From positions 1 through 35,307 of the forward strand of contig CAJVZM010000007.1 of assembly GCA_913020475.1 (NCBI GenBank): 35,307 bases of DNA. Direction: 5' to 3'. The stretch's first letter is position 1; each line of letters begins with the position of its first letter. Shown here in pieces: positions 20,687 through 28,764 of this stretch. This stretch comes from an uncultured Flavobacteriaceae bacterium (GTDB taxonomy: Bacteria > Bacteroidota > Bacteroidia > Flavobacteriales > Flavobacteriaceae). The translations under genes and the position numbers were made by a program. The notes below the pieces were generated by a model. The model ran no database searches. It had not been told where the DNA came from and saw nothing but the letters and a program-made list of their open reading frames with translations.

Positions 20687-21799
20687 ATGATAAAAAAACT
20701 TTTTTTACTTACGTTAAATATAATAATTCTTGCTTGTTCTGAGAACAGCAACGAGTTTATGATACAAGGCTCTGTTGATTTAAAAGACGGCAATATGATT
20801 TACCGCGTTGTGGCCGATGCCAACCAACAACCTTTGATTATTGATTCCACTGCTGTGGAAGGTGGTGTTTTTAAAATGAGAGGTGTTAATGAGTCGCCAG
20901 ATATTAATTTTTTATCTCTTGAAAACATACAAGGTAATTTTCCTTTTGTTATTGAATCAGGAGATATCAAGATTTCTTTATATAAAGACAGTTTGATAAA
21001 TTCAAAAGCATTAGGAACCGTTTCCAACAATGCCTTTATGAAATACAAATCTGAAACCAAGGTATTTATTAACTCAATGAATGGCATCGGAAGAGATTTG
21101 CAACAGGCCAATATCGCCAGAGATAGCCTTCTGGCTGTCGATCTTCAAGATCAATACAAAGACGTACAAGATCAAATTAAAGATTATGAAATTCGGTTTA
21201 TTGAAGAAAATCCTGATTCTTTTGTCTCTGTTTTGATTCTAGAACGTTTTGTCATGACCAAGCAAATGACAAACGAGGAGTCCAAGCTTTTGTTTGATAA
21301 TTTGACCTTAAGGATCAAAGAAAGTAAAACAGGTATTAAACTGGATAAAGTCCTTAATGCCCCTAAACCCCCGGCAGAGGTTGGGCAAATTGCTCCCGAC
21401 TTTGAGGGACCTGGGCCAACAGGTCAATTAGTGAAGTTACAAGAAAATTTAGGTAAAATAACTATTGTTGATTTTTGGGCCTCATGGTGTCGACCATGTC
21501 GTATTGAAAACCCCAACTTGGTGAAAACATATAATAAACTTAAGTCCAAGGGTCTGAATGTAGTAAGCGTGTCACTCGACAAAAGTAAAGACAACTGGAT
21601 CAAGGCAATTGAGGATGACGGTTTACAATGGTCACATGTATCCCATCTTCAACATTGGAACGAACCTATTGCTAAAGCTTACCAAGTAAGATCTATACCT
21701 GCCACCTTTATTTTGGATCAGAATGGCAAAATATTGGCCAAAAATCTCAGAGGCAAAGCCCTTGAACAAAAAGTTGAAGAATTTTTAATAAATAATTAA
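20687..21799 (+). CDS. TlpA-like thioredoxin-fold lipoprotein with an N-terminal DUF4369-like domain
   Basis: Lipobox IILAC; VDFWASWCRPCRIENPNLV (CxxC active site); RSIPATFILDQNGKILAKNLRG. Confidence 0.9.
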   Translation: MIKKLFLLTLNIIILACSENSNEFMIQGSVDLKDGNMIYRVVADANQQPLIIDSTAVEGGVFKMRGVNESPDINFLSLENIQGNFPFVIESGDIKISLYKDSLINSKALGTVSNNAFMKYKSETKVFINSMNGIGRDLQQANIARDSLLAVDLQDQYKDVQDQIKDYEIRFIEENPDSFVSVLILERFVMTKQMTNEESKLLFDNLTLRIKESKTGIKLDKVLNAPKPPAEVGQIAPDFEGPGPTGQLVKLQENLGKITIVDFWASWCRPCRIENPNLVKTYNKLKSKGLNVVSVSLDKSKDNWIKAIEDDGLQWSHVSHLQHWNEPIAKAYQVRSIPATFILDQNGKILAKNLRGKALEQKVEEFLINN

Positions 21800-21802
21800 T
21801 TA

Positions 21803-22450
21803 TTAAGAATTACGCCTAAAAATGACCGCCGCTATAGTTAGGGTTGCAGCCAGTATAGCCAGGGTAAATCCCGAATCAATCAATACACTTGGTACGAAAG
21901 CTATGGTGCCTAATAGACCTGCTATAGCTCCTCCAAAATGGGCAGAATGTCCAATATTATCTCTTTGTTTTCCCATTCCATAAATGGTATAGGCCATATA
22001 CAGAGCGGCCATGACATACCCTGGAAGAGGGATCGGAAAAAAGAGCATCATCATTTTCATATCCGGATACAATAGTACAGCACTAAAAACAACCCCTGAA
22101 ACAGCTCCACTGGCTCCGACAGCCGTATAGTTGTCTTGTTTGTTGTGATATCTATACGATAGATAATTTCCCAAATAAAGGCTAGTGAGATATAAAGCTA
22201 AAAATTTCATTTCTCCTAAACTGTAGACAACGTATCCAGCAAAAAAATACAAGGATAACATATTGACAAACAAGTGATTGAAGTCGACGTGAAGAAAACC
22301 TGAACTCCACATACGAATTTGTTCTCCCGCCTTGATTTTCGCCATCTGAAACTGGTACTTATTAAAAAACACCTGATTTTTGAAACCTAAAACAGATAGT
22401 AAAACATTGGAAACAATTATTGCGGTTACAACCGATGGAAGCGTTGTCAT
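21803..22450 (-). CDS. Rhomboid family intramembrane serine protease
   Basis: GASGAVSGVVF (catalytic Ser) and GHSAHFGGAIAG (catalytic His), multiple TM segments. Confidence 0.92.
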   Translation of the reverse strand: MTTLPSVVTAIIVSNVLLSVLGFKNQVFFNKYQFQMAKIKAGEQIRMWSSGFLHVDFNHLFVNMLSLYFFAGYVVYSLGEMKFLALYLTSLYLGNYLSYRYHNKQDNYTAVGASGAVSGVVFSAVLLYPDMKMMMLFFPIPLPGYVMAALYMAYTIYGMGKQRDNIGHSAHFGGAIAGLLGTIAFVPSVLIDSGFTLAILAATLTIAAVIFRRNS

Positions 22451-22469
22451 TAAGATAAATTTTCAGAGA

Positions 22470-22477
22470 CAAATATA
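22470..22477 (-). promoter_or_regulatory. Candidate -7 element TATATTTG for the rhomboid gene
   Basis: Exact TAnnTTTG match on the minus strand, 20 nt upstream of the start codon; no confident -33 element. Confidence 0.45.
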
Positions 22478-22478
22478 C

Positions 22479-22486
22479 TATCTTTG
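22479..22486 (+). promoter_or_regulatory. Candidate -7 element TATCTTTG for the acyltransferase gene
   Basis: Exact TAnnTTTG match 13 nt upstream of the TTG start; -33 element not clear. Confidence 0.4.
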
Positions 22487-22499
22487 AAAAAAAATTGCA

Positions 22500-23384
22500 T
22501 TGCAAAGAGTTGTTTACCTTATAGCATATCCAATTATCTACATCGTCGCCTCAATTCCGTTCAGTATTCTGTATATTTTTTCTGACGTATTGAGTTTTTT
22601 GATCTATAAAATATTGGGTTATAGAAAAAAAATAGTTCGATCCAATCTCAGAAGGGTTTTTCCCGATAAAAATGAGGATGAACTCAAGTGGATCGAAAAA
22701 AAATTCTACCAGCATTTTTGTGACATTACCCTTGAAGCGTTCAAGTCATTAAAATTGAGTCCAGATGCAATGCAAAAAAGGATGGTTTTTAAGAATCTCG
22801 ATGTTTTGAACCAATTTGAGAAAAAAAATAGAGGTGTTATTATTATGTGTGGTCATTATGCCAGCTGGGAATGGATGTTATCTATCGGTTATCATACTGC
22901 TTCCGAGGGATATGGTATTTACACCCCCCTGATGAACAAATATCTCAATGATTTGGTAATTAAAATCAGGAAAAAACACCAAGCTAACTTAATTTCTCGT
23001 TATGATGCTATTCAAAACATTAGAAATCTACACCAAAATGGAATTCTAGGAGTATACGGTTTTGTCAGTGATCAGTCTCCACGACCTAAACCAAAATCCT
23101 ATTGGAGGACATTTTTGGGGGTAAAGGTTCCAGTATTTGTAGGAGCAGAAATGATGGCCAAAGAATTTGATTTTGGAGTAGTATATGCAAAAATTAATCG
23201 AGTCAAAAGAGGCTATTATGAGGCCAATTTTGAGTTGATATGTGATCAGCCAAAAAAAACCGACGTAAATCGAATAACAGATACTTTTACCGAATGGCTC
23301 GAGCAAGATGTTTATTGTGATCCCACCCAATACTTGTGGACGCACAGGCGTTTTAAGCACGCTCATAAAGCACCCAAGGATTAA
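22500..23384 (+). CDS. LpxL/HtrB-like lysophospholipid (lipid A) acyltransferase family protein, TTG start
   Basis: N-terminal TM, IIMCGHYASWEWM (HxxxxE-type acyltransferase motif), GVYGFVSDQSPRPK, QYLWTHRRFK. Confidence 0.9.
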   Translation: MQRVVYLIAYPIIYIVASIPFSILYIFSDVLSFLIYKILGYRKKIVRSNLRRVFPDKNEDELKWIEKKFYQHFCDITLEAFKSLKLSPDAMQKRMVFKNLDVLNQFEKKNRGVIIMCGHYASWEWMLSIGYHTASEGYGIYTPLMNKYLNDLVIKIRKKHQANLISRYDAIQNIRNLHQNGILGVYGFVSDQSPRPKPKSYWRTFLGVKVPVFVGAEMMAKEFDFGVVYAKINRVKRGYYEANFELICDQPKKTDVNRITDTFTEWLEQDVYCDPTQYLWTHRRFKHAHKAPKD

Positions 23385-24769
23385 ACCATCTCCTCAATCT
23401 CTTTTAAAAACCGTTGCGCCAATTCGTTAGCTTTTTTTTCATTTTTTGCCTCGGCATATACTCTAATAATTGGTTCCGTATTGGACTTTCTCAGATGAAC
23501 CCAGGAGGATCTAAAATATATTTTAACTCCATCTATAGTGTTGGGATTATTTTCAGAATATTTTTTTTCCATTTTTTTGAGAAGTGAATCCGCATTGATC
23601 CCTTCTGACAAGGAAACTTTAGCTTTGCTCATTACATAATTTGGATATGAAGCCCTCAATACAGAAACTTTTTGATTGGTTTCTGTTATAAGGCTCAAAA
23701 ATAGTGCAACTCCAACGAGCGCATCTCGACCGTAATGCAAATCAGGGTAGATGACGCCTCCATTGCCCTCACCCCCTATTACTGCTTTGACTTCCTTCAT
23801 TTTCTCAACAACATTAACTTCACCAACTGCGCTGGCATGATAATTACCATTTCTTTTTTGAGTGATGTCGGACAGCGCAAGGGTCGAAGAAAGATTAGAG
23901 ACAGTGTCTCCGGGGGTTTTTGACAAAACATAGTCGGAACATGCAACCAACGTATATTCTTCTCCAAAAACGACACCATTTTCATCGACAAAAGCCAGTC
24001 GGTCAACATCGGGATCGACAATGATTCCAAAATCGGCTTTTTCTTTCACTACTTTTTCAGACAATTCTGTAAGGTGTTCTTTCAGGGGCTCAGGATTGTG
24101 TGGAAAATGACCTGTAGGCTCACAATAAATGGGGATAGTAGTCACACCAAAGGCATCTAAAAGGAGTGGTATAGCAATTCCTCCTGTGGAATTAACGGCA
24201 TCCACGACTACTTTGATTTTTTTTTGACGAATGTCCTTTGAATTTACCAAGGGCAGATCTACAACTCTTTTTACATGTTCTTCTATAGCACCTTTGACTG
24301 AGGTGACTTTTCCTAAATTATCGATTGATGCATATTCAAAATTCTTTTTTTCGGCAATTTCCAATATGGCTTTTCCAGATGCAACATTTAAAAACTCACC
24401 CTTTTCGTTAAGTAATTTTAGTGCATTCCAATGCTTGGGGTTGTGACTGGCAGTAATAATGATACCGCCGTTAGCTTGATGTTGGGTTACCGCCATTTCT
24501 ACTGTTGGAGTGGTGGAAAGTCCCACATCCAATACTTCTATTCCAAAGCCTACCAAAGTTTGGTCGACCAGGCCTTGTACCATGGTGCCGGAAATCCTAG
24601 CATCTCGGCCAACTACAACTTTGAACTCTTTTGCATCTAGATTATTTTTTAACCAACTGGCATAGGCAGAAGTATACAAAACGATGTCTTGTGGGGTAAG
24701 ATTGTTGGAAGGTTTACCTCCAATGGTACCTCTTATTCCTGAAATGGATTTTATTAAAGTCATGTTCAA
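23381..24769 (-). CDS. glmM: Phosphoglucosamine mutase (phosphohexomutase family)
   Basis: ISGIRGTIGGKP, VVVGRDARISG, GGIIITASHNPKHWNALKL, VDPDVDRLAFVDENG, GGEGNGGVIYPD. Confidence 0.92.
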   Translation of the reverse strand: MNMTLIKSISGIRGTIGGKPSNNLTPQDIVLYTSAYASWLKNNLDAKEFKVVVGRDARISGTMVQGLVDQTLVGFGIEVLDVGLSTTPTVEMAVTQHQANGGIIITASHNPKHWNALKLLNEKGEFLNVASGKAILEIAEKKNFEYASIDNLGKVTSVKGAIEEHVKRVVDLPLVNSKDIRQKKIKVVVDAVNSTGGIAIPLLLDAFGVTTIPIYCEPTGHFPHNPEPLKEHLTELSEKVVKEKADFGIIVDPDVDRLAFVDENGVVFGEEYTLVACSDYVLSKTPGDTVSNLSSTLALSDITQKRNGNYHASAVGEVNVVEKMKEVKAVIGGEGNGGVIYPDLHYGRDALVGVALFLSLITETNQKVSVLRASYPNYVMSKAKVSLSEGINADSLLKKMEKKYSENNPNTIDGVKIYFRSSWVHLRKSNTEPIIRVYAEAKNEKKANELAQRFLKEIEEMV

Positions 24770-25181
24770 AGATAATGATTGCTCTACTTTAGAGGAATCA
24801 TTTTGTTGTTCTATTTCAATTTTTTAATGGATAACAAACCGACTCAGTTCTATTAGTTTTTATCCAAACTCTGTAAACGTAAAATAGTGAACTACCTGGC
24901 GTATGTTTACCTTTCTTGTTCAAATAAATAACTTCCCTTTGGAAACTTCATTGCCAGTCAAATTCTTGAGGGTTGAAAAGTATCCTTATTCAAATGTCAC
25001 AACAAATGTGGTTAGCTTATAATATGTCTTAGGCAATTCCATATTTTCAAAAAAAAATATTCCGAAATTACTATGGATTTTGCTCATTTTTTACATGAAT
25101 TAAAATATTTTTTTAGTTGTAAAAAGAAAATCTTAACTAGTTTTTTTACTTTTAAATGGTTATGAGTTAAGATATAGTCTG

Positions 25182-25214
25182 TTGTAGAATTACCCTTTTA
25201 AATTGTTATTTTTG
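25182..25214 (+). promoter_or_regulatory. Candidate uvrA promoter: TTG (25182-25184), 22 nt, TATTTTTG (25207-25214)
   Basis: Matches Bacteroidota TTG / TAnnTTTG promoter geometry immediately before the uvrA ATG. Confidence 0.5.
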
Positions 25215-25225
25215 CAAGATTATTT

Positions 25226-28063
25226 ATGAAAGAGAGTGAAAACTGTATTGACATTCAGGGAGCAAGGGTCCATAATCTGAAGAATGTTAGTCTCAAAATA
25301 CCAAGAGAAAAATTAGTTGTCATTACCGGTCTCTCTGGTAGTGGTAAATCTTCATTGGCCTTCGATACCATATACGCCGAAGGGCAGCGTCGATACATGG
25401 AAACTTTTTCGGCTTATGTAAGACAGTTTTTGGGCAATATGGAACGACCTGAAGTGGATAAAATTGATGGGCTCTCTCCTGTCATTGCTATAGAACAAAA
25501 AACCACCTCAAAAAGCCCACGCTCCACCGTGGGTACCATTACAGAATTGTATGATTATATCCGACTTCTTTTTGCAAGGGTAGGAACAGCATATAGTTAT
25601 GCGACCCACGAGAAAATGGTAAACTACAGTGACGACCAGATTCTTCAATTGATATTGGAGGAGTATATGAATAAAATAGTAACCATCTTATCTCCTCTTG
25701 TTAAAGCACGAAAAGGACACTACAGAGAATTATTTGACTCACTTTCTAGACAGGGTTTTCTGAGGGTAAGGGTCGATGGAGAAATCCTTGATCTAAAACC
25801 AGGTATGCGTGTGGATCGGTACAAAACGCATGACATCGAATTGATTGTTGACAGAATTAGGGTTAAAAAAGACGAAAATGATTTAAAGAGATTGATAGAT
25901 TCAATCAAAACCGCAATGCACTTCGGTGAGGAATCAATTGTTCTCATTGATACCGATACGGATAAGCTTCGCTATTTCAGCAGAAAATTAATGTGCCCCT
26001 CTTCTGGTATTTCCTATTCCCTTCCTGAACCCAATTCTTTCTCTTTCAATTCACCCAAGGGAATGTGTTTGAATTGTAAAGGTTTGGGAAATCAGTTTGA
26101 GGTAAGCAGAAAAAAAATTATTCCTGATGATAGTGTTTCTATTGAAAAGGGTGGAATTGCTCCTTTGGGAGAAAAGAAAAGCAATTGGGGGTTCAGACAA
26201 ATGGAAGTGATCTCAAAACGATACAATTTTTCCCTTTCAGATCCTATAAAAAAAATACCTAAGGAAGCGCTTGAGGTAATTCTTAAAGGGGGAAATGAAA
26301 AGTTTTCTTTGGCTTCCAAAGCCTTGGGAATTACCCGAGACTACAAAATAGATTACGAGGGCATCGAAAATTTTATTAAACACCAATTTGATAATACAGA
26401 AACCGCTGGAATCAAACGTTGGGCCTATAGCTTTATGGATGAAAAGAAATGTAGTGTATGCGAGGGAGCGCGTTTGAATCAAGAATCATTAAACTTTAAA
26501 ATCGTTGACCTAAATATTGCAGATTTAAGTAGTCTTGATCTCGGAGATCTTTATTATTGGTTTGATAATTTACCTGAGAAACTATCCTCTAATGAATTCA
26601 AAGTTGCTGGGGAAATCATCAAGGAAATCAAAACTAGATTGCAGTTTTTGCTTGATGTAGGACTTGACTACCTTTCCTTAAGTCGCTCATCTAAGTCTCT
26701 TTCAGGAGGCGAAGCCCAGCGCATCAGATTGGCTACCCAAATTGGTTCACAATTGGTTGGTGTTCTTTACATTTTGGACGAACCCAGTATAGGCCTTCAT
26801 CAAAGGGATAATGAAAAACTAATTAATTCGCTTGAATCATTGAGGGATATTGGTAATTCAGTGATCGTTGTAGAACACGATAAAGATATGATTCTGCGAG
26901 CCGATCATATTATTGATATAGGACCTCTTGCTGGAAAAAACGGCGGTGAGATCATCTCAGAGGGAAGCCCGAAAATGTTAAAAAAACAGCAAACCCTGAC
27001 AGCAAAATACCTAAACAATCAAAAGAATATAGAGGTCCCTCAAAAAAGGAGGAAGGGTAACGGACGGCGAATAATTTTATCGGGATGTACCGGAAACAAC
27101 CTTAAAAATATTGAAATCCAAATTCCTCTGGGTATCATGATTGGTGTTACTGGGGTCTCCGGCAGTGGTAAATCAACTTTGATCAACGAAACCCTCTACC
27201 CTATTCTAAACGCACATATATATAAGAGTGTAAAACTCCCCCTGCCATATAAAAAAATAGAGGGATTAAAGTATTTGGATAAGGTGGTTGACGTTAATCA
27301 GTCTCCCATAGGAAGAACCCCTAGAAGCAATCCAGCTACTTATTGTGGTGTTTTTAGTGAAATAAGAAGTCTTTTCACCATGACACCAGAAGCTCAAATC
27401 AGAGGTTATAAACCCGGTAGGTTCAGTTTTAATGTTAAAGGAGGTAGATGTGAAACTTGTCAGGGAGGCGGAATGAAAGTTATTGAAATGAACTTTTTAC
27501 CCGATGTACACGTGGAATGCGAAAACTGTAATGGCAAAAGATTTAATCGAGATACACTGGAAATAAGATTTAAAGGTAAATCTATTGCTGATGTTTTGGA
27601 GATGACGGTCAATCGGGCCTGTGAGTTTTTTGAAAATCACCCCAAAATATATCGAAAGTTAAAAACAGTTCAGGATGTTGGCTTGGGATATATTACGTTG
27701 GGTCAGTCGTCAACAACCCTTTCAGGTGGTGAAGCTCAGCGGATCAAATTGGCCACGGAATTATCAAAAAAGGATACTGGACAAACCCTATATATATTGG
27801 ATGAACCTACGACCGGACTTCACTTTGAGGACGTAAGAGTTCTTATGGAGGTTTTGGAAAGGCTCGTTAAAAGAGGAAATACTGTCTTGATAATCGAACA
27901 CAATATGGACGTTATCAAATTGGTAGATCACTTGATTGATATTGGTCCTGAAGGAGGTAAAAATGGTGGGGGATTGGTAGGTGAAGGTACCCCTGAAGAA
28001 ATTGTAAAAATTAAAAAAAGTTATACTGGTAAACATTTAGCGAAAGAGCTTAAAAACGTTTGA
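25226..28063 (+). CDS. uvrA: Excinuclease ABC subunit A
   Basis: TGLSGSGKSSLAFDTIYAEGQRRYMETFSAYVRQFL, two SLSGGEAQRI/TLSGGEAQRI signatures, GRCETCQGGG zinc finger. Confidence 0.98.
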   Translation: MKESENCIDIQGARVHNLKNVSLKIPREKLVVITGLSGSGKSSLAFDTIYAEGQRRYMETFSAYVRQFLGNMERPEVDKIDGLSPVIAIEQKTTSKSPRSTVGTITELYDYIRLLFARVGTAYSYATHEKMVNYSDDQILQLILEEYMNKIVTILSPLVKARKGHYRELFDSLSRQGFLRVRVDGEILDLKPGMRVDRYKTHDIELIVDRIRVKKDENDLKRLIDSIKTAMHFGEESIVLIDTDTDKLRYFSRKLMCPSSGISYSLPEPNSFSFNSPKGMCLNCKGLGNQFEVSRKKIIPDDSVSIEKGGIAPLGEKKSNWGFRQMEVISKRYNFSLSDPIKKIPKEALEVILKGGNEKFSLASKALGITRDYKIDYEGIENFIKHQFDNTETAGIKRWAYSFMDEKKCSVCEGARLNQESLNFKIVDLNIADLSSLDLGDLYYWFDNLPEKLSSNEFKVAGEIIKEIKTRLQFLLDVGLDYLSLSRSSKSLSGGEAQRIRLATQIGSQLVGVLYILDEPSIGLHQRDNEKLINSLESLRDIGNSVIVVEHDKDMILRADHIIDIGPLAGKNGGEIISEGSPKMLKKQQTLTAKYLNNQKNIEVPQKRRKGNGRRIILSGCTGNNLKNIEIQIPLGIMIGVTGVSGSGKSTLINETLYPILNAHIYKSVKLPLPYKKIEGLKYLDKVVDVNQSPIGRTPRSNPATYCGVFSEIRSLFTMTPEAQIRGYKPGRFSFNVKGGRCETCQGGGMKVIEMNFLPDVHVECENCNGKRFNRDTLEIRFKGKSIADVLEMTVNRACEFFENHPKIYRKLKTVQDVGLGYITLGQSSTTLSGGEAQRIKLATELSKKDTGQTLYILDEPTTGLHFEDVRVLMEVLERLVKRGNTVLIIEHNMDVIKLVDHLIDIGPEGGKNGGGLVGEGTPEEIVKIKKSYTGKHLAKELKNV

Positions 28064-28064
28064 A

Positions 28065-28754
28065 ATGAACTTCTTTAAAAGTCAAAGCCAAAATTGGAAT
28101 GAAAGTAAAGCCAATGATTCATTGGGCTTGTCCAAAATCATGAAAGAGTTTTTGGAGGGATATAAAAAAATGAGTACGATCGGTCCTTGTGTCTCCTTCT
28201 TTGGATCAGCGAGAACCCCTTCAGAGGACCCTCAATATAAATTGACTGTTGATATCGCAGAGGCAGTGGTTACATATGGATTGGGAATAATTACAGGAGG
28301 CGGGCCAGGGATCATGGAAGCAGCCAATCTCGGGGCGAAAAAAGCCGGCGGAACTTCTGTCGGATTGAATATTAATCTACCCTTGGAACAAAAACATAAT
28401 GACTATATAGATGACGATAAACTGATGAATTTTGAGTATTTTTTTGTCAGGAAAGTCATGTTCATCAAATACTCACAAGGATTTGTAGTTATGCCGGGTG
28501 GTTTGGGTACTTTAGATGAGTTATTCGAAGCGTTGACATTAATTCAAACTGAAAAAATCAAGAAATTCCCCATTTTGTTAGTAGGAAAAGAATATTGGAG
28601 TGGGCTATTATACTGGATCAAAGGTGTTCTTTTAAAAGAATATAAAATTAATGCTGATGATTTCAATCTAATTCGTGTTGTTGAGTCTAAGGAGGAAGTT
28701 GTTGAGCAACTCCACGAATTTTACAAACAGAAATATTTTAAACCTAACTTCTAA
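28065..28754 (+). CDS. LOG family protein (TIGR00730, cytokinin riboside 5'-monophosphate phosphoribohydrolase-like)
   Basis: GGGPGIMEAAN and MPGGLGTLDELFEALTLIQT motifs. Confidence 0.95.
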   Translation: MNFFKSQSQNWNESKANDSLGLSKIMKEFLEGYKKMSTIGPCVSFFGSARTPSEDPQYKLTVDIAEAVVTYGLGIITGGGPGIMEAANLGAKKAGGTSVGLNINLPLEQKHNDYIDDDKLMNFEYFFVRKVMFIKYSQGFVVMPGGLGTLDELFEALTLIQTEKIKKFPILLVGKEYWSGLLYWIKGVLLKEYKINADDFNLIRVVESKEEVVEQLHEFYKQKYFKPNF

Positions 28755-28764
28755 TGTTGTTATC

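Noticed and set aside
24770-25181. The long glmM-uvrA intergenic region as a possible ncRNA or toxin-antitoxin locus
   Set aside because: Searched by eye for hairpins and small ORFs; only very short ORFs and AT-rich sequence, no convincing structure.
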